Origin: Siphonodentalium dalli
Taxonomy: Eukaryota > Mollusca > Scaphopoda > Gadilida > Siphonodentaliidae
Direction of reading: 5' to 3'
Assembly (NCBI GenBank): GCA_032622095.1
Contig: CP136062.1
Coordinates: 196,115,887 to 196,179,886, forward strand
DNA length: 64,000 nucleotides
In this document: positions 1 through 13,900 of the stretch, piece after piece
How the letters are laid out: every line of letters begins with the position of its first letter
Numbering within the stretch: the stretch's first letter is position 1
Position numbers and translations under genes: made by a program
The notes under the pieces: generated by a model
The model's input: only the letters and a program-made list of their open reading frames with translations
Database searches by the model: none
Told to the model about the DNA's origin: nothing

Positions 1-384
1 CAAACCGGCCAAAACCGGCCAAATAAAGCTTCAACAGCCTAAAATATCTTCGGTCTGTCTCAATAGAACCATACAAATATGGATATCATTGGAACCGGCT
101 CCTTGACCACATTGTGATAGTTACAGTTATGCCCTGTGCCAATGCATTCTCTTATATATGCGAGTCGACCATAGGTCACCTCGCATATATAAGAGAATGC
201 ATTGGCCTAAAAAAAATCTTTTTTAAACACTTTTTACCATTTTTTCTTACATTCTTTAACAATTTTATAATTTTTAATGTGTTAAGCCAATGCATTCTCT
301 TATATATGCGAGGCGACCTATGGTCGACTCGCATATATAAGAGAATGCATTGGCACAGGGCCGTTCTGTTGGGTAAAGTGTTGA
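1..384 (+). mobile_element. TTAA-type MITE family 1, copy a (cut by window edge)
   Basis: This is the same sequence as the complete 400-bp copies at 28040, 30203 and 45312. It lacks only its left terminal bases, because the window starts inside it. The right end is a decayed terminal repeat (TGTTGGGTAAAGTGTTGA). It carries two near-perfect 69-nt hairpins at 138-206 and 286-354, each with arms starting GCCAATGCATTC, separated by an A/T-rich linker. No transposase is encoded. Confidence 0.8.
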
Positions 385-1648
385 TGCAATTTTAATATAA
401 CAGTCTGCTGTATAATCCAAGTATATACTGTATAATTACAACTTATTTTGCTTTCGCTTAAATGCGTCAAGGCCCTTAGATACGCTTGGTAGCGACAGTC
501 TCTATCAGCCGAGAGAAATGTTGATTCCCGCATCATGGGGAGCAGTGATACTTTAAAAAAATGGGCAACTCTGACCTCATTCATGCCACATCGTGAAGTA
601 TAGTTTAATAGTTTACGGGTGTGGTGTCTTGCTTTTGTGCTGTTTATCGTTGGAAACGAGTTTTATGAACTTCCGATCGGTCGCCTAATATAGTTTCAAC
701 CCAATTTCCGTTAGAAGACCAGATGAAGTACAGGCACAAGTATTACTTGGGTAGTTTTACTATTTGGTGTTTTTAATATAGTTACTTCATAAAACTAGTT
801 TAATCACCAACTAATTACAACTAACTTAGCATAATTTCGCTGTGCGAAATTATACATTATGTAGTTTCACATCAGACACTTCTATACGTCGACAGGTGCA
901 TCGAAAGTGACGTCGATTGCATATTTAACAAACCAAAAGAAAATAGAGATAACAATGGGAAATATCAAACACAAGATGGAATGTGTCTAGCTAAGTTCAT
1001 TATCAGTAATGGACAGAGATTGTGGACATCACTTTGTGAAAATAGGTGGCAGGATGATTTATAATGTTAATTTTCTGTGGGCCATTTTTTAATATGATTC
1101 AGATCTCAATGTTATATGGTATGGATGTTCACTACTATGAGGACATTCAATGCAGGGTTCATTCGTTTTATTCGGATTTCCCATTCTAGAGTTATTCATC
1201 TTTGTTTATCTGGAAATGTTGGCTTTTTGGTCTTTCCGATATCTGTTCATGTCATAACTTGAACAGTAGTGCTTAGATCTAAATGAAATTTGCTATGGAT
1301 GTTCACTACTATGAGGACATTCAATGGAGGGTTCATAACTTGAACAGTAGTGCTCAGATCTCATTCAAATGTGATATGGATATTCAATCATTTTGTTCTG
1401 GTTTTACATTCTAGAGTTATTCATCTTTGTTTATCTTTTTGTCTGACAGTAAAACATAGTGAACAATGATTCCGATACATATTGTATCCTGAACACTAAA
1501 CCGCGATACAAGTATATCTTGATGAATCATGGTGCTATTTGTTCAGAAACAGCTTTAATTTATAAATATTTAAAAATATAAAGGCTATCTTTATACTCAT
1601 ATATTTCTCTGAAGCGGATTATAATTTGCTCAATTTCTTTTGCAACAG
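385..1648. other. Non-coding sequence upstream of the first recognised exon, with a local duplication
   Basis: No exon or start codon of the PARP14-like gene could be supported here. A local tandem duplication is visible. The phrase around 'ggatgttcactactatgagg' occurs at about 1123 and 1295. The phrase 'cataacttgaacagtagtgc' occurs at about 1252 and 1337. 'agagttattcatctttgttt' occurs at about 1190 and 1412. From about 1455 to 1648 the sequence is the 5' part of the exon-bearing duplication whose second copy starts near 2446. Confidence 0.5.
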
Positions 1649-1930
1649 TGGCACAGAGAGTTCTGAGCCAGAGTCACACTTTGGATGGAGCAGAACTTGT
1701 GGTTACTCCATTCACATCAGTGTCCAGCTCCCAACAAGTGAGAGATAGTCCAGCTACTCCGCCGCCAAAGAAATGTGCTGTAAAGGTATCTGGCCTGAGA
1801 TCATCGACGAGTGAAGATACAGTCATATTCTATTTTGAGAACAAGCGACGAGCAGGAGGGGCCACTATTGAAAAAAACACGCTCAATCTAGAGAAAGGGG
1901 AGGCAATTCTGCATTATGAGTCAGAGGAAG
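1649..1930 (+). CDS. PARP14-like: PARP14-like exon 1 (RRM module, duplicate copy 1)
   Basis: The acceptor is TTGCAACAG at 1640-1648. The exon is entered and left in phase 1 (282 bp, 94 residues). The first part (VAQRVLSQSHTLDGAELVV) is the C-terminal half of one RRM. After a Pro/Ser linker (PATPPPKK) comes the N-terminal half of the next RRM (VKVSGL, then YFENKRRAGG). The exon is therefore out of register with the domain: each RRM is completed across an exon junction. The donor is oddly GAAG|GCATGT, a GC where the duplicate at 2924 has GT. It may be a rare GC-AG intron or a disabled exon. Confidence 0.75.
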
Positions 1931-4900
1931 GCATGTACATGTGCTTGGACTAATATATAAAACCTGTTTTGATAGATCATTTGATACATGCACTCATTCT
2001 AAATCATTTCTCTGACATTCATGACAACTGCCAAAATTGAAAATAGATTTCCTGTAATGCAAAAAATAAATTATGTATCCCTACGAGAGCAACTGCTTAT
2101 GGGTAATGGTCCATTTCTGTATATAGCAGCTTTTTAGGGGGAGGGGGTGGCGATATAAATTATGCTACTATCCTGTCATATCTTTGGTCATCCCATATCA
2201 TTCTAGATTACATCTTCAGTAATGTGGTTAGAATATGTTATGAAATAAATCATCCCATAAATTTTAATCTGATGTCCAATGGAACATTCTTGATAATAAT
2301 TTTCTCAACACCTCTTGACTCTAGTATGTAACTACGTTTTGGTAATTTGACAATTTCCTCATCCAGCAAGAAGTTATTGTCATATTTACAGCAAAGTTTA
2401 AAGTCATTTCATATAATCCCTCACTTTTCATTCATTATATGTTGAAAAATAGTGAACAATGATTCCAGTAGATATTGTATCAAGAGCACTAAATAGCGAT
2501 ACAAGTATATCTTGATGAATCATGGTGCTATTTTCTCAGAAGCAGCTTTAATTTATAAATATTTAAAAATTTAAAGGCTATCTTTATACCCATATATTTC
2601 TCTGATGCGGAATATAATTTGCTCAATTTCTATCGCAACAGTTGCCCAGAGAGTTCTGAGCCAGAGTCACACTTTGGATGGAGCAGAACTTGTGGTTACT
2701 CCATTCACATCAGTGTCCAGCTCCCAACAAGTGAGAGATAGTCCAGCTACTCCGCCGCCAAAGAAATGTGCTGTAAAGGTATCTGGCCTGAAATCATCGA
2801 CGAGTGAAGATACAGTCATATACTACTTCGAGAACAAGCGACGAGCAGGAGGGGACAATATAGTAAAACAAACACTCAGTCTAGAGAAAGGGGAGGCAAT
2901 TCTGCATTATGAGTCCGAGGAAGGTATGTACATGTGTATGGACTAATGCATTAACCATTGCTATACTAAATGGATTCTCCCATTCAGTTAAAAAGCCCAG
3001 GCCCCTGCAGCGCCCCTGGGGAAAAATAGCAGATATACCAATATATACTATAACAGTGACAAGGTTCACAAGTCCGATTTTGGGAAAAAACACACCATCT
3101 ATCATATTGCTCACAGATTCTCAATATTGTTCAAATCAGTCACAATATATTTCAGTGTATCTTATTGGCCATGAAATTTCCTACCTTTAGATGTATAATT
3201 CCATAATATCTAATGAAGGGAAGTTGAGACATCGTACCGAAAACTTGCAATATCTACATTGGGAGTAAAACGTGTCGTCAGTCTCCCTGTCCGCCTAATA
3301 TATTCAATAATTCTAAAAACTTGTCAATTCAGCAAAAATATACCCCAGTGTATGTTATAGGGCATAAAATTATCTTTCGTTTGATATATAAGTTGATGAG
3401 GTCTATTTAAGCGAAGTCGACATATCGCACGGGGAATTCGCAGGTTCGGCAATTGTGATCGCAAGAATTTAATTGGTATCCGTGTATAATCATTACTTAC
3501 CGGACAGGGAGACTTCCGTTCGTTTGATACTATCGAATTACACATCAAAAGAAAGTAAATTGCATGGCCAATAAGACACAATGAAATGTATTGTGACTGA
3601 TTTGAACAATATTGAGAATCTGTGAGCAATATGATAGATGGTGTGTTTTTTCCTAAAATCGTACTTGTGAACCTTGTCTCTGTTATAGTATATATTGGTA
3701 TATCTGATAATTATCCCCAGGGGCCTGAGTTAAAAAGTATACAAATTTGAATGGTCTATTATTCATTTGGTCCATAAAACTGTAAGGTAGAAGGAAATCA
3801 AGAATGTGGAGAATGAGTTTAGGACCGGTTTCGTTGCTAAATGCAACTCATCAGCGATATTCTGTTTTGAAGTTGTATCGCATCATCCAGATCCTAAATA
3901 GTGATCCAGATGATGAGGAGTATAGCACACCTTTCCGTAAAAAATGGGAAAAACATTGGATTTATTTAATTCAGATGCTTACATATTTTGGCCTCAAAAG
4001 TCTAGACCAGAACATATTCTTTGCCTTTGTCTTATCTATTATTCATTTGGGGTGATGTTAAGGATATATGAGCAGACGAAATGATAATACAAGTGCATAA
4101 GAATTCATATTCATTGGTCGGAAATGGTGAGATAATATGTTCAACAAAAGGCTGGTTGAACTTATGGTCGTATTGTCATTTGTTGAATGTATTATTTGAA
4201 CATTTTGTAAGGAAACTACTCATCGATGACTATTTATTATAGAATGGGTTAAAATCTGTTTTGATTGATCACTTGACTTGTCAACAAAGAATATTGAATG
4301 TTGCTGTGTAATAAACATAGAACCACACATGAATGAGGTGAAGAACCTTATCGCACTTGTTTACTATGCCAACTTGAAACATTGCCCCACAATAAACTCA
4401 TGCAATAGCTACACCACATTCACATGCCTGTGTGATTCTGTCTTTATGTAGCAGCTTTTGTATTGGGGACCACAAAATGTACTTGTATCCCTCCTGCTAT
4501 GTGTAAGGTTATCCAATTAAGTTCTGGATTACGTCTACAGTAATGAGCCCCCATGTGGTCCCCAGATGAGCACATTGTACTACGTCATGTGACGTAATTT
4601 CGACCAACCAACGTCCTGCATTCATTGGTGTATTCGAATCTGAGTTCATGAATGACAGGTTACCAAGTCCATATACTAAATATAGAATGGGAACACTGGC
4701 ACATCATGATAACAGGTCTAGATTCTTACTCCCCGAATTATGGGGAGTAAGAATCTAGACCTGTTTAAACATGACATGTCAGTGTTCCCATTCTATATTT
4801 AGTATATAGAAACACGGATTTGAATATACCCCACGTTCTGTGGCTTGAATGGATGTGTGAGTGTAAATATTAGATCATGGAAAGAGAACTACTCGCATGA

Positions 4901-7900
4901 ATATGCAGGTCAAGTTTGAATTGTGTACCGACTGAATAGTTTTGTCAGAGTTATGCCTGTTTTCAATTTACTGTTAATTTTGGATTCTAGATCATACCTT
5001 AACTCTTTCAATGCCAGGGGCAGATCTCATCGGCCCTAATTTACGGTCTGTAGAGTGCCAGGGCCGATGAAATCGGCCCTAAAAAAAAAAAAAAAAAAAC
5101 CCCAAACAAATCTGTTTGGATTAAAAAAATTTTGGGTTTGCTTAAGCGTGCTATAGCAAATTTAAAAACAAACTGGATAAGTCCTTAGGGGTATGTTATA
5201 ACTCAAAACTATCACCAAGTATTCATGGTAATAATTTTGATGCCCATGAAAAACGTAAGATTCCCTGGCACTAAACCTACAAAATAAGCCTGGCACTGAA
5301 AGAATTAAGCTCTACTTCAATTTCCACGGTTCTAAAAGTGTTCTAAAGAGCAACATTTTCAAGGATGTTTGATTAAGCGGTATTTTATTTTTTAATTATA
5401 AATATATTTATAAACTTTAAAATGCTTTGGATACTATCGCCAATAGGGATGTAATTGTGTCCGGAAACCAGCAAAAAGTTATGCCTGCATATTCCTCTGT
5501 AGTATATACCACTGGAAAGAGGAACCTGTTCAGTGATGCAAGCAGCATAACTCTAGTCTTCCCTCCACAAATAATAGCAAACATCAAACTATGTTTGGAA
5601 ACTAGCAACGATGACCGACTTTATTCATTAAATGTCACGATAGCAGGCCTTACCACGTTAAGCATACATACAGCCCCAGTGACGCCATCCCCCCAAACCA
5701 CCAAAAAATGCCATTCTGATTATTTATTTATTTATGGTGGAAGTCCGTAACCCGAGCCATTGCAGAGCCCGTCTGCATGGTGAGAAGATGCTGTTCCCCA
5801 AACTCACAACACAACTTTCTAGTAAGTTGCCGGGACGAACACTGTGTTATTGTGAATAATCAATATATTTTTTTATCTTGACTACAAACTTGGATGCCAT
5901 GTTGAAATTTTCCCCAAGGAGGATTTCAGTGGTTTTTATAGGTACACATAGTGTCAACGTCCGGATTGACCACTCGTCGTTTGTCCGTCCGTCCGTCCGT
6001 CTGTCTGTCTTCTCTGTTCGTAGACACTTTACGCATAATGTGATAACTCAAATATTTTCTATCCGATCGGAACCAAATTTTGTATATGGGTTTTTAAGGC
6101 CAAAATACAGATCGAGTTCAAATATGGGTTTCATCCGAGTTTTCTTTTGCAGAGTTATGGCCCTTTTTCGACTTAGAATTTACGCATGCTGACTTTACTC
6201 AAACAATTTTTATCCGATTGAAACCAAATAGTCTATTGTTCATTTGTAGGGATGTTCTCAGAATTTGAGCAGACCAAGAGAACCCCATTTAGTAGCACTA
6301 TTTTTATAAAGTTACCCAGTCCTATAATATGATATCTGATGCTCAATGTCCTGCACAAATATAATGACTTTAATAGCCATCTGTTGTATATTTCATTTCC
6401 ATAGTGTGTGGACAGTGTTGGCCCAGGGTTTATCAACTCCCACGTAGCCCTCTGGTTTAGCCCATCAATGCAATATTCAAATGACATACCTGGTACAGTC
6501 CCCTTATTTTATAGAGTTAAAATTGTTAACCCTGGTCATCAATTTTATGCTTTTGTATATTTTTCATGTAATCATTCTCCTATATCTCCAGGTTTCTCCT
6601 CCTTCACTTGTATGGATTTTTGTAGTTAAAAATGAACCATTCTCAACATTCCTGATATTTTAACAGAAATACTTTTCATCTGATATATCTCATTTTATTG
6701 AGATGCATGTAAATTTGGTATGTGAGTTTCTCAGCCCAAAATACGGATAGAATTCTAATTTGGGTTTGATCTGGGTTTTTTTAACGGAGTTATGGCTTAT
6801 GGATTTTATAGCATCCAACCATAATTAGCTGATTAATATCGCCAAAGAATGGGTTAAACATCTGCCGATCGTGATCGGCCTCTCACGATCGGCAACTCGT
6901 TGGATATGTTTCTACAGTGTCATTCACACAAAATGACATCAAAACTGGCTTGTTGTCAATTTATTCAAGTTCACACACCCCATTGACTGGACTAAAAATT
7001 ATTACGTGGGTGTGGAAATTCACAATTATAAATACTGGTGAACAGCACTTGCCATTTTAACAAGATATCTAACCCTTTCTTTACTAAATGGAATCTTCGA
7101 ACTGGTTATAAAAGTATATACTTATTCATTTGGAGGGCTATTCTGGAAAAATTAAAAGATGACAAACAAACGAAAAGACAATAAAAACACAGAACAATTC
7201 CGTTTCCTTGATGGGAATTGTCCAGATATTATGCTCAGTTGTTGAACTTATTATCTGAACAATTCCTAAGGGACCTACTTGCCAATGAGTATTTAGTATA
7301 GAAGAGTTAATAAAATATAGTACATCAGGAATCATTCAAATTTATTTATTATTATGTTTTTCAGTTGCCCAAAGGGTCGTGACAAAGAGCCATAATCTGG
7401 ATGGGGCACAATTAATTGTGACATTATTTGTACCTCCTCCTCCGTTAAAACCGAAGCCAACATACAAAGACCGTATACTAGTGAAAAACCTTAATGAGAA
7501 TACATCGAAGGACAACCTGATTAACTATTTGGAGAACAAATCTGGAGGCAAGATCATCGACAAAATATTATATGCTGAGGAGGAAACTACAGCATTGGCT
7601 ATATTCTCAACACCTATCGGTGAGTTTAACACTGTTATTATACCTTGATGATCGAAGTGAATGGTAGGTACAGTAATACCCTAAATAATCGACTCCTTAA
7701 CTGCAGCAGAATTATGGGTAACTCTTCAGGATTTAGTTGGAAATATGGCTTGTTGCCATTCATTGGAAAGCTCTCACCGATTTCCTTCGGCACACCCTAC
7801 AGGCCGCACCCCTCTCCTATCTTTACCAAACTTCATATTTAGCTTCAGGGTTACATATAGATGGGAGCTATAACAAATTTCCGATTTTCGTTGAAAAACA

Positions 7901-10900
7901 TGGCTGCCAGCAGGCATTTTGGATTTCAAATTTGAATCCATCGGTACACCCTACTGCCCGTATTTAAAATTTTGCAGGCATGATTGTGATCACCTGTAGA
8001 TGGGAGAGAATTTGAATGATTTCGATGAAGAACATGGCCGCCGTCAGCCATTTTGGATTTTTGCATCTTGCATCTTTGCAATGTTTGCATGACTAAATTC
8101 TTTGGCGCACCCTACAGGCCACATCTCTAATCCAATCGTCACCAAACTACATATGGATCCTCGGGGTGATCTCTGGATAGGAGCCTCCTATTTTGACTGA
8201 AATTTGTTAAAAAAACATGGCCACCATCAGCCATCTTGGATTTCAAATTTGAATCCTGGGGCACACCCCGCAGCCTGCATTTATTCGAGAATTGATTTGA
8301 AATTTACAGGCATGTTTACAATCACCTGGGATGGGAGCTATCAAATTTGCACAATTTTCAATAAAAAACATGGCAGCCATCTTGGAATTTACTCTTTGTA
8401 AGTTTGTATGACTAAATTCTTCGGCACACATACAGGCCACATGTCTCATCCAATCATCACCAAACTTTATATGGATCTTTGGGGTGACCTCTAGATTGGA
8501 GCCTCCTATCTTGACAAAAATTTGTAGAAAAACGGCCAGCAGCTATCTTGAATTTTATTGTTTGTATGACTAAATCCTTTGGTGCACCCTACAGACCACA
8601 TTCCTCATCCGATCATCACCAGACTTTATACCGATCTTCGGGGCGACCTCTATCCATTTTGAATTTCAAATATGAATCCATCGGCACACCCATCGTAGCC
8701 AGCATTTATTGGAGAATTATTTCGAAAATTTAGAATCGCCTCTAGATTTGAGCTATCAAATTTGACAAAATTTCGATGAAAAACATGGCTGCCAGCAGCC
8801 ATCTTGGATTTTACTCTTTGCATGACTAAATCCTTTGGCACATGCTACAGGCCACATGCCTCATCCGATCATCACCATACTGCATATTGACCTTCGGGGT
8901 GACACCTAGATGGGAGCCTCCTATTTTCACCAAATTTCATTAAAAAACATGGCTGCCAGCAGCCATCTTGGATTTCAAATTTGAATCTATCGGCACCCTG
9001 CAGCCCACATTTTTGGTGAAATTTTTCAAATGAAAATAATTTCCTCTACACAATACAAGACCTATACTATAACTTTTTGGCTTTCCTACTTCTTCATTCT
9101 ATTGGTTGCTCAGCAAAAAATAATCTCCTTCGCAAGTTGAGCTACAGTGCCATTGACACTTTCATTAATGATTCTTGGTTGGACAGATTCACTCTTATTG
9201 GCAAAACACTTGACGCGAGCCATCTTTGATGCGCAACACTGGTTTGGTATGTCACACTATGTGAAATGCCACATGGAATGATAGCCCAGCTCTGCTGTAG
9301 AATTTGTGTACATCCTCATGAATATCTCAACCATGGGTCACTGAAACCAGGGTTTCCGCTAGGGGTTGGGAGAATGTGGCCGTTTTTGGGGAGCACATAC
9401 TCGGCGCCCTGTCGGGAGAAAATTTGGATGTTTATCACTGAAAAGTAGCCATTTCCTTGCACTTGAGACAACAAGCAGGAACATTGAAGAAGCTTGGTAT
9501 AGACTACACAATTAAAACAGATAGTCTTTCTTTGATCTCAAGTTAATGAACTAAAAGCATGTAAGCAGCACCACAACATACAGTGGATAGAATGACTTTT
9601 ATAAGAGTAGCAATATTAAAAGCCGACATCAAAGGAACTAAAGACACATTGTCACACTCAGTGTCAAGTGTACTCTAGCAGAAACCAATGTTACGGTTTC
9701 GTGAGCAGAGCTCATGTCACATGCTCTGCATGCTTTCTTTGTATTCACAGTACCACTGAATCAAAACAATTTGATGAAAATCAAAATTTCCTCAGACAGA
9801 GATGACCTCATGCTGGATTCGTATAATGGACAATTTTGTATTAATTGGACACAGAATAAATACATTGATAATAACTATTAATATTTTAATTGTTTTATTT
9901 TGAATTAAACATTTCTTTGATACAGACCTTGTTTTGAGGTAAAAGGTCTTCACTTTTCGTCGCAGTAACTGCCAGAACTCACCTGTGTTCATGGTTGCAG
10001 CTCAGAATTCAGCCCCCCCCCCCCTCTAATGACTTACCAATGTATAATGTGCATTTTAATGCAAATAGTGGGTCAGAAAGTTTGCACTTATAGACAGAAA
10101 TCTACGGTAAATTAAAATGTGAAAGGCTGATTGGTACTAAACATTCTCCAACAAAGCGTTACTCAGGATGGTGTTGACAACTGTGCACATGGTCCGCGCA
10201 ACTGATCATGTCTTATTCAGACAGGATTCCTTGCAATCTGCTAATCATCAGTGTCAGTGATCACTCGTCCTGTGTAAAATAGAGCTGAAACGGTTGACCC
10301 ATTCTTCTAACCGGTTAACCATCGGGGTTAACCGGATTTCAACCGGTTAACCGCTAATTTATAGTGGACTTCTCTCTGACTAATTATGTCGACATTTGCC
10401 ATGCTCCAGGGACAGACCTAGGTGAGAAATAGCAGCTGAACTAGAGACCTTATTCGCGGCATTTAACGATATTCAAAAACACGGATTCACTGTTCTTTTG
10501 CTGGCTCTCGTGATGGGGAATGTGCAAGTGAAAATTGTGAATGGCAGGGGATGCTTATTTGCAATTGCCGCCATTTGCTGGTGATCAGCATGTTTGGGCA
10601 TCTGTAAAACGAGTAACAATAGTATGCGTAATTGGGTATTGGTAAAACGAGTAACAACACTATACATTAAAGATCTGTAATATATAATTACCATCATTGG
10701 TATATCCTCCAATGATTTAATAAAAACTGAAACGTAATGACTCATACATGTAGCTAATAAGCTATAGCACTAAAATGAAGGTCAGTTAGGTAATGCAGTC
10801 CTATTCAATAGGCCTAATACTATTCGTCGGAATCACTATCATCACGACAAATTTTGCATTCCGCAAACATTTTTTTGTTTGCATTGTCTTCTACCAATCG

Positions 10901-13900
10901 GAAATTCGCCCACACTTCTGATTTACGCGATTCAATTTAGATAATAGCCGTCTTGAAGCGTCTTCCCTTCTCAAAATTCAACACGAAATAATATCTGAGG
11001 GGTGTCTATCAGATGACAGATTCACTGATTCAGTGACGTCATTGCATTGAACTATCCCGCCTTGATACACAGTGACTGCACACGTGCTCTTGTCGGAAGA
11101 TCAGAGAAAACTTCAAAGGGCCGGAATTGATTGAAGGTCGCCGACACTTGCAGACAGTTCGAGAATTGCTACTAAGTATCTGATACTATCGCGTGTACCA
11201 ATTAATGCTTGCGTTGCACTCTACTATCGGTGACACAGGATTTAGTATTAGTTTTGCATCATTTAACCTAATATTTTGAGGATTATTCACGTTCACATTC
11301 AACTGATAACGGGATGCGGTTTCGTCCGGTTCATTTTTTTCTAACCGGTTACGTCGCTAACCGGATGCTAACCGGTTAACCGTCTAACCATTTCAGCTCT
11401 AGTGTAAAAGGGGGCTGAGCTAGGTCAGTGGCTACTTTGTGGCCAATATTGAGTCAAGGTTGGGGAGGGGAATGAGGCCGCTGGACGGCCGGCCTGCCAT
11501 AGTAGCGGAAACCCTGCTGAAACTCAATGATATTGGATACAGATATTTAACACAGATAAAGCCAGCTTTAAAAAAAAACCATTGATGTGATCAAGAATGG
11601 TCATGGTCATGGTCCAGTGATTTTCCTGCTTATGTTAATACCACACTAGGTGGTATGTAATGTGGGGGTATACACCATGTGACAGCCCAGCTCTTGTTTT
11701 AAACAGGGTTCATAAAGATGTTTGAAACCTTGAAAATATCTTGAACATGACTTTGTTCTTTCCAGACTATTTGGAACTCTTGATAAAATAGAGCAAGAAT
11801 CTTCAAAAGTGCTTGAATATTACCCATGGCAGGGGTTTAAAGACATGCTAATTTCACAACATAAAACTGATATATCATGACTCGGCCACTCCACCCATTT
11901 GATGAATTCAAAATTTAACTACTAGTATTGTGCCATTTCATAAAACACAACGTTTGAACTGCGCAAAAATGTAAACAAACAGTTCTTCATTCGTCCCGAA
12001 CAAATCACTGATTAACAAATGAGAATGATTTCATAAATGAGGGTCACTTAGTTTAATTCATACGAAAGAATGGTATTGTGTGCTGGCAATTTTTATATAC
12101 AATTTATTGAATTACCTGTGTTGAGCAAGTTGATTTTCTGTGAGCCACAACAGATTGTTTCAAATCACTTTAACTAACACGACCAGTTTATTATATGCCC
12201 GTTTGAAAAAACAGTCGTATTATGTAAATGGGTTGTCCTTCCGTCGTCCGTCGTCCATCCATCGTCCGTCTGCTTTTGGTTTCCTGATGATAACTTTAGA
12301 TTGAATCGAGTGAACTGAACCAGATTTGGTATGTTAGTTAACCACACCAAAATACAGATCAAGAATGAATATGGGTTTCGTCCGCATGATTTTGACTGAG
12401 TTATGCCCCTTTTTCGACTTAGATTTTACCTGATTTGCCGTTTCCGGATGATAACTTTAGATTGAGTCAAGTGAACTGAACCATATTTGGTATATTAGTT
12501 TACCACCCCGACTTAGATTTTAATGATTGTTGATGTGGTTATTTCTCACTGGTAACAAGGTATATTAATTTCAACTTAAAATGTTTATATTTTGAGGTTT
12601 CTGATTGATGAAAAAAATTAGGTATGTGAATTTTTCAGTCAAAAATACCACACTTGAAGTTATTGTGTTTTATTTTTGTTATTATTTCGTCTTAGGTCAA
12701 AGGTTTCAAACAAATGAATTAAATCTTGCCCCACTCTACTCCAGAAATGGCGTATTATGCCACGCCCCAACTGCATGCTCTTGTTTACTTAGATGAACAA
12801 ATTATTACATGAAGTTATTACAGTTAATTCATATGTGTTAATGAAAATGGTTTTCAACATACACAGTTGCATATCTCCACATCCACATGCTGAATAAAGT
12901 TAAGTCTGTGCTTAAGTTCAGCTAAACCATTTCTATACTAACTGGAATCTCACACTTAGTGTTAAAAGTATACATTGAAATGGTCTATTATTCATTTGGA
13001 TTGCCGTTCTGATAATAATAGCAGACGGCAGACATGCGAAAAGATGAAAAGATAATACAAGTCAAACGGCCTTTGGTGATATTCCAAACTGAGTCAAAAA
13101 GATTTTGGGTATTAAATGCTATCTTGATGTAGCGGTATGTATTTTCTCTATAAAATTGATCCTCAGTTTCTATGTTCAAAACATTGAACATCTGCTTCCC
13201 ATTAATAATGCATTCTCTATGAAAATTTAATGTTGTGTTGGTGTGTTGTCTACAGTGAGCGCTGATTTGTTTTTTGGCTGGCTGCCAATAGAAACTCACC
13301 AACCAACTTCCTGTTTTCGAATTGCCCTGTCTTTCCTTCACCCATTAATCTGACTTTGTGATATATTCTAGACACTAAAATGATGATAAAAGTCAATAAA
13401 CCAATAATACAGTGTGAGACTATTCAAGTATTTAGTAGAAGTAATCAAAATGTAATCATGGTTACAGGTACATTTGAATGTAATCTATTACGATTACTTG
13501 TAATAAAATATTGTCATGATTACTGATTACAGGCGATTATTCCAAATTCTGTAATCGATTACTTTGATTATGATTACCCCAACTATGAAACTAGCTACTG
13601 TCTATTTCGTCTCAGATCGATCTCTGATTGTGGCTAATACTTCCAAGAAAGAATTGGATGGCAACATCATACAGATAGCTCCAGTTCCATTATCTGACTG
13701 CCTTTTGGTGAGGAACCTCAACACTGTCACAACCAGAGATGGCATCGAGAGTTATTTCGAGAACACCAAGAGATGTGGTGGCAATGGTGTTAGAGATGTG
13801 AACAGAAATACTGATGACAATACAGCTCTTGTCTACTATGAAAAGGTGGAAGGTAAGCGAGGGTCTCTGCTGGCCCTGAATTTATGTTTTCCAAACGTTC

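Larger units (their letters stand above)
1455..2923 (+). repeat. Tandem duplication carrying an RRM exon and its upstream intron
   Basis: Positions about 1455-1930 and 2446-2923 align almost base for base. The match covers the last roughly 190 bp of intron, the acceptor and the whole 282-bp exon. The copies are separated by about 515 bp of unrelated sequence. Intron and exon are both highly similar, so the duplication is fairly recent compared with the other RRM exons of this gene, which share only protein-level similarity. Confidence 0.85.

Noticed and set aside
1931-1953. Continuation of exon 1 to the stop at 1953 as the end of a short RRM protein
   Set aside because: The duplicate has a clear GT donor at the same place, and exons 3 and 4 end at the equivalent point. 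Reading through is therefore less likely than a GC donor.
10473-10745. Minus-strand 90-codon frame inside the nested hAT element as a transposase remnant
   Set aside because: No zinc-finger or dimerisation motif could be recognised, so it is not called as a transposase relic.
12988-13341. Minus-strand open frame of 117 codons
   Set aside because: No recognisable domain, no splice context and it overlaps MITE remnants; taken as chance.
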